DNA from: Parabacteroides sp. AM08-6
GTDB taxonomy: Bacteria; Bacteroidota; Bacteroidia; Bacteroidales; Tannerellaceae
NCBI RefSeq assembly: GCF_003473295.1
Contig: NZ_QRMP01000008.1
Coordinates: 31,047-95,046, forward strand
DNA length: 64,000 nucleotides
Direction of reading: 5' to 3'
The stretch's first letter is position 1. Each line of letters starts with the position of its first letter. The notes below the pieces were generated by a model that did no database searches, was not told the DNA's origin, and was given only the letters and a program-made list of their open reading frames with translations. Shown here piece after piece: positions 17,744 through 28,150 of this stretch. The position numbers and the translations under genes are program-made.

Positions 17744-18223
17744 TCATCCTATCAATCCTTTTATCAGACAACCAATAAAAAAAACACAAAGCAGTACTTT
17801 CAGGATTACACTTATCTGAAAACCGATAAAAGCCCCGATACCGGCTTTAAAAGCTACTCTTAAAGCTTTCCCCGATAACAATTCGCCAATAAAAGCTCCC
17901 AAAAGCGGCCCGAAAAAAATACCCCAAGGCATAAAAAGAAAAATTCCGATAACCGTACCGATTGCACATCCCCAGTTTCCCCACTTGCTTCCTCCCCCAT
18001 ATTTAGCACCCAAAATAGGAGCCACATAATCCAGAACCTGTACGACTACAACCAGAAAACCAAAAAATAACAATTGGGAAACCGAAAATTGCACTTTATC
18101 CGCCCAATGAGCCAACAACAATCCGACATAAGCCAAAGGAGGCCCCGGTAATACCGGCAAAAAACAGCCGACCAGACCTAAAAACAAGCAAATAGCTGCT
18201 AAAACAATGAGTAGAATATCCAT
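17744..18223 (-). CDS. DUF456 membrane protein
   Basis: A 159-residue protein made almost entirely of membrane helices, with the DUF456 hallmarks LPVLPGPPLAYVGLLL near residue 25, APILGAKYGGGSKWG in the middle and GPLLGAFIGELL towards the end. Its function is unknown; the glycine-rich repeats suggest a small channel-like or scaffold protein of the inner membrane. It lies between a flavodoxin-like gene and a DUF418 gene on the same strand with short gaps, so all three may be cotranscribed. Confidence 0.88.
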   Translation of the reverse strand: MDILLIVLAAICLFLGLVGCFLPVLPGPPLAYVGLLLAHWADKVQFSVSQLLFFGFLVVVVQVLDYVAPILGAKYGGGSKWGNWGCAIGTVIGIFLFMPWGIFFGPLLGAFIGELLSGKALRVAFKAGIGAFIGFQISVILKVLLCVFFIGCLIKGLIG

Positions 18224-18278
18224 ATTATGCTTTTATCATTTCCTTTATTACTTAATACTAAAAAGCTATACGTAAAAA

Positions 18279-19529
18279 TCAAATATTCCTCTTAAACGGC
18301 TGCCTCTTCAGATATGTAGCTGAACGCCAAAGCCATTCGAGAGGCCCATATAAATAATTTTTCAACCAATATTTACTGAAAAAAATCTGTATGGTATAAA
18401 CTATCAACCCCAATAAAAATGTTTCTGTCGCCCCCCAATTACCGAAAATAGAACCGAAGCCCCACATTGAAAAAAAGATTGGCCCTATCACACTTTGTAT
18501 TTCGTAATTGGTCAGCCCCATACGTCCCAAAGGAGACATTACATCCAGATATTTGCCCATTCCCCTAAACTGATAAAGAACAATAAATCCCATCACCAGT
18601 GCTCCGGAAAACAAAACCATATAAATATCACTCAAAGACATTACGGCCAACATGGCAGGAGAAAGCGACATTCCCCTCAAGCCTATGGAAATTACCGATA
18701 ACGACAACAAAAAAGCAATCAACCATTTTACAGCAAATGTTGCAAGGATAAAGCCTACAAAAAGGAACAAATTTCTTTTTTTCCGTGTACGAACTTCTTC
18801 AAAAAAGCGTAAACGACCTACTATCAATCCCATAACAAAAAGTGCCAACGTCAAATATCCACGCCCAAATACGCCAAACTGCACGTTCAGTTTCGTCCGT
18901 AACCCACTGGTCAAATTGCCTTTAACCGATTGGCAAAAAGAAGGTTTTTGGGTTCGCATATTTTTAAAAAATGAATTCATTTCCGCAGTTTGACGAGCTT
19001 GTGCCTCCTTGACTAGCTCTGTATGTGTAAAACGCTCATATCCAAGCATGACCCAGCGTGGAGCACCCAATAATAAAAGAGCAATAATAGCTATCAACAC
19101 CCAGTTCTTAAACCGATATAAGAAAACCATCACAACCCCGAACAAAGCATATATAGACAGTATATCGTCCGTATAAAAACAATTCCCGATGAAGCCTATT
19201 GCAAAAAGAATCGCCATCCTCCATAAAAAGCGCATCCGGAAATCAATTCCTTTCTTTGCCGCCCTGTCCATTTGAATAAAAAAGCTCATACCGAACAAAA
19301 AGGCGAATATATTAATAAACCTCCCCATGATTACATTATAGGCAAACCAGCGAATGGCGGAATCCAATGCCGGAAACTGAAATAACCTCATCCCCATACC
19401 GGAAATCGAGAAAACACTATAATGATGCATCATATGTATAAGCACAATCCCTAACAATGCAAAACCTCTTAATGCATCTATCAATGTAATCCGATGTTGA
19501 GGATCTGATAATAATTTTCCTTGTTCCAT
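18279..19529 (-). CDS. DUF418 family membrane protein
   Basis: A 416-residue protein with about ten membrane helices. The start RITLIDALRGFALLGIVLIHMMHH and the C-terminal block GRMGLTNYEIQSVIGPIFFSMWGFG followed by a GPLEWLWRSATY tail are typical of DUF418 (YeiB-like) proteins. This family is distantly related to membrane acyltransferases and is of unknown function. It has its own promoter upstream on the minus strand. Confidence 0.9.
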   Translation of the reverse strand: MEQGKLLSDPQHRITLIDALRGFALLGIVLIHMMHHYSVFSISGMGMRLFQFPALDSAIRWFAYNVIMGRFINIFAFLFGMSFFIQMDRAAKKGIDFRMRFLWRMAILFAIGFIGNCFYTDDILSIYALFGVVMVFLYRFKNWVLIAIIALLLLGAPRWVMLGYERFTHTELVKEAQARQTAEMNSFFKNMRTQKPSFCQSVKGNLTSGLRTKLNVQFGVFGRGYLTLALFVMGLIVGRLRFFEEVRTRKKRNLFLFVGFILATFAVKWLIAFLLSLSVISIGLRGMSLSPAMLAVMSLSDIYMVLFSGALVMGFIVLYQFRGMGKYLDVMSPLGRMGLTNYEIQSVIGPIFFSMWGFGSIFGNWGATETFLLGLIVYTIQIFFSKYWLKNYLYGPLEWLWRSATYLKRQPFKRNI

Positions 19530-19559
19530 AATTTACAGGTAGTAACATACCACTTTTTA

Positions 19560-19590
19560 CAAAAATACATCTAATCTTTGAGAATTCAAA
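19560..19590 (-). promoter_or_regulatory. Promoter of the DUF418 gene
   Basis: On the minus strand TTTG (19587-19590), a 19-nt spacer and TATTTTTG (19560-19567) fit the Bacteroidetes consensus well; the leader would be about 24 nt. Confidence 0.6.
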
Positions 19591-19642
19591 AATACACGTT
19601 AGAAGACAGGTAAATTTCTGTACAATTTTCAGTTTTTATCTC

Positions 19643-19650
19643 TACCTTTG
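19643..19650 (+). promoter_or_regulatory. -7 box of the MATE exporter gene
   Basis: TACCTTTG matches TAnnTTTG. It places the transcript start near 19657, which rules out the TTG at 19658 as a useful start codon and supports ATG 19676. Confidence 0.55.
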
Positions 19651-19675
19651 CAGCAAATTGTTTAGGGATATTAGT

Positions 19676-21019
19676 ATGGCAACCTCCAAAGAGATGACAG
19701 CGGGACCGGCGTTACCGCTAATTTTCAATTTTACGATACCGTTGCTATTGGGGAATTTACTCCAACAAACCTACTCGCTGGTCGATGCAGCTATCGTTGG
19801 TAAATTTTTAGGGATTCATTCACTGGCCTCCGTCGGGGCAAGTAGCTCGGTTATTTTTTTGATTTTAGGGTTTTGTAACGGGTGCTGTTGCGGTTTCGGA
19901 ATTCCGGTAGCACAAAAATTCGGGGCACGGGACTATAAGACGATGCGGCGTTACGTCGTAGTCAGCCTGCAATTGGCTGCAGTCATGTCGGTCGCTATAG
20001 CAATTATTACCAGCATCTACTGTGCGGATATTTTACAAATAATGAGAACACCGGAAAATATTTTTGAAGGGGCTTATTATTATTTATTGGTCACATTTAT
20101 CGGCGTCCCTTGTACCTTTTTCTATAACTTGTTGTCCAGTATTATCCGTGCGTTAGGTGATAGCAAAACGCCCTTTTGGTTCCTACTGTTTTCCACAATC
20201 CTGAATATTATACTCGACCTGTTCTGTATTTTGGTACTCAACTGGGGCGTATTGGGAGCAGCAATTGCAACAGTTGTTTCGCAGGGTGTTTCAGCAGTTT
20301 TATGTTACCTTTATATGTATCGTCATTTCCCTATCCTGAAAAACATGCCGGACGATAAGAAATTCCGGATGAAACTGGCAAAAAACCTGATGTATATCGG
20401 GGTTCCGATGGGACTCCAGTTTTCCATCACGGCTATCGGAAGTATTATGCTGCAAAGTGCAAACAATGCACTCGGGACAGCCTGCATAGCGGCTTTCACA
20501 TCTGCAATGCGTATCAAGATGTTCTTTATTTGTCCGTTCGAAAGTTTAGGAATTGCAATGGCTACATATACGGGGCAAAATTATGGAGCGCGCAAACCGG
20601 AACGTATTTGGTTAGGAATAAAGGCCAGTGCATTGATGATGTCGGTTTATGCAGTCTTCACATGTTTGATTCTGGTATGGGGGTCGGATTGGATGGCTCT
20701 GATGTTTGTAGATGCGTCGGAAACGGAAATATTGGATAAAACAGTTCAATTCCTACATGTATCCTGCGCATTCTTCCCTATTTTGGGTCTCCTTTGTATT
20801 TTGCGATACACAATCCAAGGAGCAGGCTACACCAATCTGGCTATGCTTTCCGGCGTATCCGAAATGATTGCCCGCGTGTTGGTCAGTATTTACGCGGTTC
20901 CGGCATTCGGATTTCTGGCTGTGTGTTTCGGGGATCCAACGGCATGGGTTGCAGCAGATTTATTCCTGATACCGGCATTCATCTATGTATACAAGAGGTT
21001 GAAGAGGCAAATTATTTAG
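19676..21019 (+). CDS. MATE family efflux transporter
   Basis: A 447-residue protein with twelve membrane helices in two similar halves. The opening TAGPALPLIFNFTIPLLLGNLLQQTYSLVDAAIVGKFLG and the mid-protein VPMGLQFSITAIGSIMLQ are typical of the MATE family, DinF/NorM-like branch. It would export drugs or metabolites through the inner membrane with sodium or protons. Start is ATG 19676, chosen from the promoter position. The 265-bp gap after it carries copy 1 of a 135-bp repeat and then a separate efflux operon. Confidence 0.92.
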   Translation: MATSKEMTAGPALPLIFNFTIPLLLGNLLQQTYSLVDAAIVGKFLGIHSLASVGASSSVIFLILGFCNGCCCGFGIPVAQKFGARDYKTMRRYVVVSLQLAAVMSVAIAIITSIYCADILQIMRTPENIFEGAYYYLLVTFIGVPCTFFYNLLSSIIRALGDSKTPFWFLLFSTILNIILDLFCILVLNWGVLGAAIATVVSQGVSAVLCYLYMYRHFPILKNMPDDKKFRMKLAKNLMYIGVPMGLQFSITAIGSIMLQSANNALGTACIAAFTSAMRIKMFFICPFESLGIAMATYTGQNYGARKPERIWLGIKASALMMSVYAVFTCLILVWGSDWMALMFVDASETEILDKTVQFLHVSCAFFPILGLLCILRYTIQGAGYTNLAMLSGVSEMIARVLVSIYAVPAFGFLAVCFGDPTAWVAADLFLIPAFIYVYKRLKRQII

Positions 21020-21038
21020 TTTTTGCCATATCTCCGAC

Positions 21039-21173
21039 GAATGACAAAATGTTTACAATTTGAGTGCTTTACAACCGGATTGATACGTTAAAAAGAGTTA
21101 CATGTGCGGGTAATTCATTTTACCCGCCATACTAATCCATTTTAGTCGCTATAGGAGTGACATTTTGATAATC
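21039..21173 (+). repeat. 135-bp intergenic repeat element, copy 1
   Basis: This block aligns without gaps to 53601-53735; by hand count about 119 of 135 bases agree, with the central 80 bases almost identical. It contains a perfect hairpin GCGGGTAA-ttcatt-TTACCCGC, and its ends form imperfect inverted repeats (GAATGACAAAATGT against a 3' end ending ACATTTTGATAATC). It starts 20 bp after the MATE stop codon and ends 110 bp before the TolC-like gene. It could be a MITE or a structured RNA; no obvious target-site duplication is seen. Confidence 0.75.
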
Positions 21174-21283
21174 AGGGAACCTCCCTATTGTGAACAAAAA
21201 CAAACGATACCCATATACCGGGAATTCTGCAACAATTTTTCTTTCCGACTGTTCTTTTATGACTAAATCTAAACAGAACAGTT

Positions 21284-22690
21284 ATGCATATACGTACATG
21301 GTGTTATGCTATGCTCTGTCTGCTTATGCCGGTAGTACTATCGGCACAGACCGGGCAAAAGTACCTGGACCGCGCATTGCCGGAGGCGTGGCAGGAAAAT
21401 GACAGTTATTTTCAACAGACACTGCCGGTAGACGACCACTGGTGGAAGAACTTTAATGATCCGGTACTTGATTCACTTATCGAAGTAGCTATCAAACAGA
21501 ACTACTCTGTGTTGATGGCAGCAGACCGCATTACGATGGCCAAAGCCAATCTACGCAGTCAGCAGGGTAGTTATTCCCCTACTCTCGGACTTTCCGCCGG
21601 ATGGCAAAGGCAACAGAGTAGCGGCAATACAAGCAGCCTACCCCAAACCATCACACAATATAGCGATGCCACCCTCTCGATGAATTGGGAAATAGACGTA
21701 TTCGGAAGCATTCGAAATCGCGTAAAAGCACAAAAAGAAAATTTTGCCGCTTCAAAAGAAGAATACAATGCAGTAATGGTTTCTCTTTGTGCTCAAGTCG
21801 CTTCTGCTTATATCAACCTTCGGGAACTACAACAGGAAGTAGAAGTAGTCAAAAAGAACTGCGACTCACAACTGGCCGTTGTCCATATCACGGAAAAAAG
21901 ATATGAAACCGGCTTGGTCTCCAAACTGGATGTAGCGCAAGCTCTTTCTGTTTATTATGATACAAAAGCCTCACTCCCCATGTTGGAAGCCGGAATTATT
22001 CAATACACCAATGCGCTCGGTGTACTCATGGGCTTGTATCCTTGGGATGTGCGCAAAATAATGGAGATGCGGAAACCGTTGCCCGAATACATTGAAACCG
22101 TCGGTATCGGTCTTCCGGCTAATTTATTACTCCGTCGTCCGGATATCCGGGCCGCAGAACGACAGGTAAATGCACAAGCCGCTTCACTTGGCGCCTCCAA
22201 ATCCGACTGGTGGCCAAAAGTATTCGTAAACGGTTCCATCGGTTTCGCTTCACACGATATAGACAAACTTGCCAATCATACAAGTATGACTTACGAAATA
22301 GCTCCCACGCTTTCCTGGAGTTTTTTTCAAGGAACGAAGCTAATACAAGCTACCCGGTTGGCCAAAGCACAGTTAGATGAGTCTATCCGGCAATTCAATC
22401 AAGATGTGTTGACAGCCGTTCAGGAAGTAGACAACGCAATGAATTCCTATAAAAATTCTATCAAGCAAATCGTAGCCCTCCGTGAAGTCGTCAATCAGGG
22501 AAAACAAACGTTGGAACTTTCATTGGACCTTTATAAACAAGGCCTGACACCTTTCCAAAACGTACTTGATGCTCAACGCTCCCTACTCTCTTACGAGAAT
22601 CAACTCACGCAAGCCAAAGGCACTTCCCTGCTCAATCTCATCCAGCTTTATCAGGCATTAGGAGGAGGATGGGAGGCTGCAGATAATTAA
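21284..22690 (+). CDS. TolC-like outer membrane efflux protein
   Basis: A 468-residue outer membrane factor of the NodT/CmeC type. A signal peptide ends near VVLSAQ (residues 14-21). Two long coiled-coil repeats follow, with the family motif LLRRPDIRAAERQVNAQAA near residue 285. It forms the trimeric exit duct of a tripartite exporter. It is first in an operon with an adaptor gene (41-bp gap) and an RND pump, an order less common than adaptor-pump-duct but normal in Bacteroidetes. No TetR or other regulator lies beside it. Confidence 0.92.
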   Translation: MHIRTWCYAMLCLLMPVVLSAQTGQKYLDRALPEAWQENDSYFQQTLPVDDHWWKNFNDPVLDSLIEVAIKQNYSVLMAADRITMAKANLRSQQGSYSPTLGLSAGWQRQQSSGNTSSLPQTITQYSDATLSMNWEIDVFGSIRNRVKAQKENFAASKEEYNAVMVSLCAQVASAYINLRELQQEVEVVKKNCDSQLAVVHITEKRYETGLVSKLDVAQALSVYYDTKASLPMLEAGIIQYTNALGVLMGLYPWDVRKIMEMRKPLPEYIETVGIGLPANLLLRRPDIRAAERQVNAQAASLGASKSDWWPKVFVNGSIGFASHDIDKLANHTSMTYEIAPTLSWSFFQGTKLIQATRLAKAQLDESIRQFNQDVLTAVQEVDNAMNSYKNSIKQIVALREVVNQGKQTLELSLDLYKQGLTPFQNVLDAQRSLLSYENQLTQAKGTSLLNLIQLYQALGGGWEAADN

Positions 22691-22731
22691 TCCGGAACGT
22701 AAAATTCATTATTCACCTAAAGGATATCATC

Positions 22732-23844
22732 ATGAATAAAATAATTATTACCCTCATCACCGCATCTGCCCTCTCACTGGCAGCATGCAAAGAAAAAAGC
22801 CGTCCGGCGGAAACTCCAATTCCTTCCATCAGTGTGGCTACGCCGGAAATAAAGGACATCACACTGACTAAAAACTATCCGGGTTATCTAAGTTCCGAAA
22901 AAACAGTCAACTTGGTAGCACGCGTAAATGGTTACCTCCGTATCTCCCATCTCAATCCGGGAGCCAAAGTAAAACAAGGAGACCTTATTTTCGTCATCGA
23001 ACCGGATACATACGAAGACAATGTCACACAAGCCGACGCTGCACTCAAAACATCCCAAGCTCAATTGGATTATGCCCGCAGCAATTACGAACGTATGAAA
23101 GAAGCTGCCAAAAGTGGGGCCGTAAGCCAAATACAGGTGCTTCAAGCCCAATCTACAGCCGCAGAGATGGAAGCATCTGTACGCAATGCGACAGCCGAAT
23201 TGAACACTGCCCGTACCAACCTGGGATATTGCTACATCCGTGCACCTTTCGACGGACGTATCACACGCGCCAGTTACGATGTTGGCAACTATATCAACGG
23301 TTCCGTACAACCCGTCACATTGGCTACTTTATACAAAGACGACCTGATGTACGTCAATTTCAATATTGAGGATAATCAGTTTATGAAAATGATGATGATT
23401 GCCGCCCAAAACGATTCCACTGTCAAAATACCCCAAGAAGTCGTCGTACATCTCGGACAGGACGGACAACAAACATATACCGGCCACCTCGATTACCTCT
23501 CCCCGAATGTCGACCTTTCAACCGGGACACTAAATGTCCGTGCGAATCTTGATAATAAGGAAGGGACACTAAAAAGCGGGCTTTATGTAACGATTACATT
23601 GCCTTACAGCGAACAAAAAAATGCCATTCTCGTACGTGATGCTTCCATCGGAACCGACCAATTGGGTAAATACCTGTATGTCGTGAACGACTCCAATATC
23701 GTCCGCTATCGTCCTATCGAACCCGGTCAATTGGTAGATGACACTTTACGTCAAGTAACCAGCGGCATTCAACCCGGCGAACGCTATGTAACAACCGCTC
23801 TGCTGAAAGTAAGAGATGGTATGAGTATTAAGCCTATAAAATAA
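22732..23844 (+). CDS. RND efflux periplasmic adaptor (AcrA-like lipoprotein)
   Basis: A 370-residue membrane fusion protein. A lipoprotein signal with lipobox LAAC puts the lipid anchor on C19. A lipoyl/biotinyl-like hairpin domain (VARVNGYLRISHLNPGAKVKQGDLIFVIEPD), a coiled-coil hairpin (about 100-150) and a second half-lipoyl motif (TNLGYCYIRAPFDGRITRA) follow, then beta-barrel and membrane-proximal domains. It couples the RND pump encoded 6 bp downstream to the TolC-like duct encoded upstream. Confidence 0.93.
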   Translation: MNKIIITLITASALSLAACKEKSRPAETPIPSISVATPEIKDITLTKNYPGYLSSEKTVNLVARVNGYLRISHLNPGAKVKQGDLIFVIEPDTYEDNVTQADAALKTSQAQLDYARSNYERMKEAAKSGAVSQIQVLQAQSTAAEMEASVRNATAELNTARTNLGYCYIRAPFDGRITRASYDVGNYINGSVQPVTLATLYKDDLMYVNFNIEDNQFMKMMMIAAQNDSTVKIPQEVVVHLGQDGQQTYTGHLDYLSPNVDLSTGTLNVRANLDNKEGTLKSGLYVTITLPYSEQKNAILVRDASIGTDQLGKYLYVVNDSNIVRYRPIEPGQLVDDTLRQVTSGIQPGERYVTTALLKVRDGMSIKPIK

Positions 23845-23850
23845 ACAGCT

Positions 23851-26800
23851 ATGGTAAAATTCTTCATAAACAGACCGATATTCGCTACTGTACTGGCTCT
23901 CATCATGGTGGTAGCAGGATTGGTCACGCTCCACATACTCCCCATTGCCCAATATCCGGAAATCACGCCCCCGACCGTACAGGTATCAGCATTCTATCCC
24001 GGAGCCGATGCGGAAACGGTCGCACAGGCCGTAGGATTACCTATCGAACAGCAAGTTAACGGTGTGGACGGCATGCTTTATATGAGTTCAAATTCTTCCA
24101 GTTCAGGCGCTTACTCCCTGACTATCACTTTTGCCGTAGGGACAGATATCGATATGGCTACCGTTATGGTACAAAATCGTGTCAGTATCGCTCAAAGTAG
24201 TTTGCCGGAAGCTGTTATCGTACAAGGCATCACCACCCGGAAACAATCATCCAATATCGTCATGATGCTGACACTCAGCTCAAAAGATTCTATTTACAAC
24301 GGGCTTTACCTGAGTAATTACGCCAGTTTGAATATGACCGACCAACTGACGCGCCTTCCGGGAGTAGGTTCCGTCAGTGTGATGGGAGCCGGCAATTATA
24401 GTATGCGTATCTGGCTAGACCCGTCTGCCATGCGTATCCGCAACCTGACCCCTGATATGATTTTCCAAGCCATCAGTACCCAAAACACACAGGTCTCCGC
24501 CGGTTATGTAGGACAACCGATTGCCCAGGCAGATAATCCTTATCAATACACCTTAACCGTCAAAGGACGACTGACAACACCTGAAGAATTCGGCAACATT
24601 ATTCTCCGTACCGAACCGGGAGGTAAAATACTCCGACTGAAAGACGTTGCCCATATCGAATTAGGCAGTTCCTCTTATAATGTTACTTCCAAGTTGAAAG
24701 GTAAACCATCGGCTGCTATTGCTATTTACCAACTTCCCGGTTCCAACTCCCTTGAAGTGGCAAAAGGCGTTCGAGCAAAAATGAAAGAGCTCGGAGCAAA
24801 CCTACCGGAAGGAGTCACTTATGATGTCACATTAGATACGACACAAGTTATAAATGCCTCTATCGATGAAGTACTTATCACGTTCCTCGAAACAACGGCG
24901 CTTGTCATCCTTGTTATCTTCCTTTTCCTGCAAAACTTCCGGGCAGTCATTATTCCATGCCTCACCATTCCGGTATCCCTTATCGGAACACTGGCTGTCA
25001 TGTCTGCCCTCGGTTTCTCCATCAACACATTGACCTTGTTCGGGTTGATACTGGCTATAGCTATTGTGGTAGACGATGCAATCGTAGTAGTCGAGAATTC
25101 TTCGCGTCTGATGGATACCGGAAAATATACGGCTCGTGAAGCCGTCACTGAAGCAATGGGAGAAATCGTAGGTCCGATAATCGGGGTCGTCCTTGTCTTG
25201 CTGGCTGTATTCATTCCGACTACTTTCATCAGTGGTATATCCGGACAATTATATAAACAATTTGCCCTTACCATTGCAGCAGCTACCATGTTGAGCGGTT
25301 TCAACTCACTGACACTTACACCTGCTCTTTGTGCCCTTTTCCTGCAAGTAAATAAAGAGCCTAAATTCTTTGTATTCAAAATCTTCAATAAAGTGTTCGG
25401 TAAAACCCAACACATATACAATGATATTGTAGACAAAATGTTGAAGCATCCTCTCACAACCCTGTTGTCATTCACCATCGTAACGGTAACAGCTATCTTA
25501 ATGTTCGTGCATTGGCCCACAACCTTTATTCCTCAGGAAGATGACGGTTATTTTCTCATCTCATCCCAACTACCTCCGGCCTCCAGCTTGCCACGAACCG
25601 AAGCTGTCGGTCGGAAAATCGACCGGATACTGGACGAATATCCGGAAGTTAAGACCTATATCGGAGTAAACGGCTTCTCCATCATGGGAGGGGGTGAACT
25701 CTCCAATGCCGGAACCTACTTTGTCATCCTGAAAAACTGGAGTGAACGAAAAGGGAAAGGCCATACGGCAGCTGATGTGGTAAACCGCTTTAACCGGGAA
25801 GCAAGCAGTATACAGGAAGCACAGATTTTTGCGATGGTTCCACCGGCTATTCCCGGATTGGGAGCCTCCGGCGGCTTGCAACTTCAACTGGAGGACCGGA
25901 AAAATTTAGGTCCTACCGAAATGCAACATGCCATCGATGCATTATTGGAAACATACCGCAGCAAACCTCAATTGCTCAGTCTCTCCAGTATGTATCAGGC
26001 TAATGTACCACAGTATAAATTAAATATCGACCGCGACAAAGTGCAATTGCTGGGTTTACAGCTTAATCAGGTTTTTTCCACCCTGAGTTATTACATGGGA
26101 GCTGCTTATGTCAACGACTTTGTCGAATTCGGCCGTATCTATCAGGTAAAAATCGAAGCAAGCGATAAAGCCCAAAAGGTTATCGATGATGTACTTCATC
26201 TAAGTATCGAAAACAGTTCCGGGAAAATGGTTCCATTTTCGGCTTTTACGGAAGTGCAACCTGAACTCGGTCTGGACCAAATCAACCTATATAATATGTA
26301 CTCGTCCGCCTCCATCACCTGTATAGCGAACCCTAAATACAGTTCGGGAGAAGCCATACAAGCAATGGAAGAATTGGTAAAAGAACAGTTGGGTGACAAT
26401 TTCAGTTACGAATGGACTTCCGTTGCCTATCAGGAAACACGTGCAGGTTCCACCACCATGCTAGTTTTCGCAATGGCTCTACTGGTAGCATTCTTGGTAC
26501 TTTCCGCCCAATATGAAAGTTGGACTAGTCCGATTGCCGCTATCCTCGGGTTACCGATTGCATTGTTAGGGGCTATTCTCGGTTGCTTCGTAATGGACGT
26601 TCCGGTCAGCGTCTACACACAGATTGGCATAATCCTATTGATAGCCCTTTCTGCCAAAAATGGAATTCTGATTGTCGAATTTGCCCGTGATTATCATGCG
26701 GCCGGAAACAGCATTCGTGAATCCGCTCTTGAAGCCGGGCGTGTCCGTCTACGTCCTATTCTGATGACCTCCTTTGCATTCGTTCTAGGTGTAATGCCTT

Positions 26801-26982
26801 TATTGTTTGCTACGGGAGCCGGGGCCGGAAGCCGTATTTCATTGGGGGCTGCAGTCGTATTCGGAATGGCAGTCAACACTATTTTCGCAACTATGTTCAT
26901 CCCCAGCTTCTATGAATGGATGCAAACATTCCAGGAGAAGGTGTTGCAACGCTCCACAACAAAGAACAAAACAAAATCATAA
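23851..26982 (+). CDS. RND multidrug efflux pump (AcrB-like, HAE1)
   Basis: A 1043-residue inner membrane pump with twelve membrane helices and two large periplasmic loops. The opening [20 protein letters not shown] is the classical HAE1 start. Proton-relay residues are intact: the paired aspartates in [12 protein letters not shown] (helix 4) and the lysine in [15 protein letters not shown] (helix 10). Length matches AcrB (1049). It expels hydrophobic compounds with the adaptor and duct of the same operon. A strong terminator follows, closing the three-gene unit. Confidence 0.95.
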   Translation: MVKFFINRPIFATVLALIMVVAGLVTLHILPIAQYPEITPPTVQVSAFYPGADAETVAQAVGLPIEQQVNGVDGMLYMSSNSSSSGAYSLTITFAVGTDIDMATVMVQNRVSIAQSSLPEAVIVQGITTRKQSSNIVMMLTLSSKDSIYNGLYLSNYASLNMTDQLTRLPGVGSVSVMGAGNYSMRIWLDPSAMRIRNLTPDMIFQAISTQNTQVSAGYVGQPIAQADNPYQYTLTVKGRLTTPEEFGNIILRTEPGGKILRLKDVAHIELGSSSYNVTSKLKGKPSAAIAIYQLPGSNSLEVAKGVRAKMKELGANLPEGVTYDVTLDTTQVINASIDEVLITFLETTALVILVIFLFLQNFRAVIIPCLTIPVSLIGTLAVMSALGFSINTLTLFGLILAIAIVVDDAIVVVENSSRLMDTGKYTAREAVTEAMGEIVGPIIGVVLVLLAVFIPTTFISGISGQLYKQFALTIAAATMLSGFNSLTLTPALCALFLQVNKEPKFFVFKIFNKVFGKTQHIYNDIVDKMLKHPLTTLLSFTIVTVTAILMFVHWPTTFIPQEDDGYFLISSQLPPASSLPRTEAVGRKIDRILDEYPEVKTYIGVNGFSIMGGGELSNAGTYFVILKNWSERKGKGHTAADVVNRFNREASSIQEAQIFAMVPPAIPGLGASGGLQLQLEDRKNLGPTEMQHAIDALLETYRSKPQLLSLSSMYQANVPQYKLNIDRDKVQLLGLQLNQVFSTLSYYMGAAYVNDFVEFGRIYQVKIEASDKAQKVIDDVLHLSIENSSGKMVPFSAFTEVQPELGLDQINLYNMYSSASITCIANPKYSSGEAIQAMEELVKEQLGDNFSYEWTSVAYQETRAGSTTMLVFAMALLVAFLVLSAQYESWTSPIAAILGLPIALLGAILGCFVMDVPVSVYTQIGIILLIALSAKNGILIVEFARDYHAAGNSIRESALEAGRVRLRPILMTSFAFVLGVMPLLFATGAGAGSRISLGAAVVFGMAVNTIFATMFIPSFYEWMQTFQEKVLQRSTTKNKTKS

Positions 26983-27002
26983 CATATAATCCGTATATTT
27001 GT

Positions 27003-27040
27003 AAAAAGCTATCATCTGCAAAAAAGATGATAGCTTTTTT
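27003..27040 (+). terminator. Intrinsic terminator of the efflux operon
   Basis: AAAAGCTATCATCT (27004-27017) pairs perfectly with AGATGATAGCTTTT (27025-27038) across a 7-nt loop and runs into T residues. Confidence 0.85.
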
Positions 27041-27171
27041 ATTCTATTCCATAAATATCAATCCAGTCTATCCCCGATATTGAAATTACCTATTTGACAA
27101 AGGTTCGGTCATTCCTTATTTTACACAATCATTTTAAACAATACCATCTATACTTCTACGGGGCTTTTAAA

Positions 27172-28146
27172 TTACTCTACCTTATATTCTCCTATTTGCT
27201 TAAACCCATTCAAAAAGTCTGTTATCGGCAATCGTTTCTTTCCTGCCAGCTGAACGGACAACAAGCGGAGAAAACCATCTTCCACAGCCACATCCACATA
27301 AGTTTTCTTATCAGTAAGAATAGTTCCTATCGGATAATCATGAGTTTCCGGGCGTTTTTCGGACTGATATATTTTGAAGGCCATACGAGTGTCTTCCGGA
27401 GATATAAGTTCCGTCCAAGCTACCGGATACGGAGAAAGCCCACGGATAAAGTCGTAAATCTTTTTCACCGGCCGATGCCAGTCGATACGGCAAGTATCCT
27501 TAAATATTTTCGGAGCAGGGCGAAGTTCAGACACCTCTTTATAAAATTCTTCCTGGGAAACAGCATCTGTTTGACCGGCCAGCAACAAATCCACCGTCTC
27601 AAGTACCAACCCCGCTCCCATTACCATCAAAGCATCGTGTACCGTACCCACATCATCCGTATCGGCTATCGGAAGATGTTTCTGACGGATAATTTTACCG
27701 GTATCTATCTCATGCGTAAGGAAAAAGGTCGTAGCCCCCGTTTCCTTATCACCATTAATGACCGCCCAATTTATCGGAGCAGCCCCGCGATATTGAGGTA
27801 ATAAAGAGGCATGAAGGTTAAAAGTTCCCATACGAGGCATATTCCACACCACTTCAGGCAACATTCGAAAAGCGACCACTATCTGCAAATCAGCATTCAG
27901 GGCACGCAACTCAGCGAGAAATGTTTCATCTTTCAACTTTTCCGGTTGAAGAACAGGAAGCCCCTGCGATACGGCATATTGTTTCACCGGACTCGCTTGT
28001 AGGACACTGCCATGACGGCCGACAGGCTTATCTGGCATTGTAATGACACCCACGACATGATAGCCACCTTCCACAAGGGCTCGCAAACTCTCGACAGCAA
28101 AGTCGGGTGTCCCCATATAAACGATACGTAAATCTTCTTTCTTCAT
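27172..28146 (-). CDS. fmt: Methionyl-tRNA formyltransferase
   Basis: A 324-residue Fmt. It opens with IVYMGTPDFAVESLRAL, has the formyl-donor motif NLHASLLPQYRGAAPINWAV with the catalytic Asn and His, and the HEIDTGKIIRQ segment; a C-terminal OB-like domain covers about 210-324. It formylates initiator Met-tRNA using 10-formyl-tetrahydrofolate. It is the last gene of a four-gene leftward operon, 4 bp behind a ClC channel gene. Confidence 0.96.
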   Translation of the reverse strand: MKKEDLRIVYMGTPDFAVESLRALVEGGYHVVGVITMPDKPVGRHGSVLQASPVKQYAVSQGLPVLQPEKLKDETFLAELRALNADLQIVVAFRMLPEVVWNMPRMGTFNLHASLLPQYRGAAPINWAVINGDKETGATTFFLTHEIDTGKIIRQKHLPIADTDDVGTVHDALMVMGAGLVLETVDLLLAGQTDAVSQEEFYKEVSELRPAPKIFKDTCRIDWHRPVKKIYDFIRGLSPYPVAWTELISPEDTRMAFKIYQSEKRPETHDYPIGTILTDKKTYVDVAVEDGFLRLLSVQLAGKKRLPITDFLNGFKQIGEYKVE

Positions 28147-28150
28147 CTTT

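Noticed and set aside
24819..25520. 233-codon minus-strand frame inside the RND pump gene
   Set aside because: Shadow of the AcrB-like gene; the plus frame is an unmistakable HAE1 pump.
27094..27801. 235-codon plus-strand frame opposite fmt
   Set aside because: Antisense shadow of fmt, which has all catalytic motifs on the minus strand.
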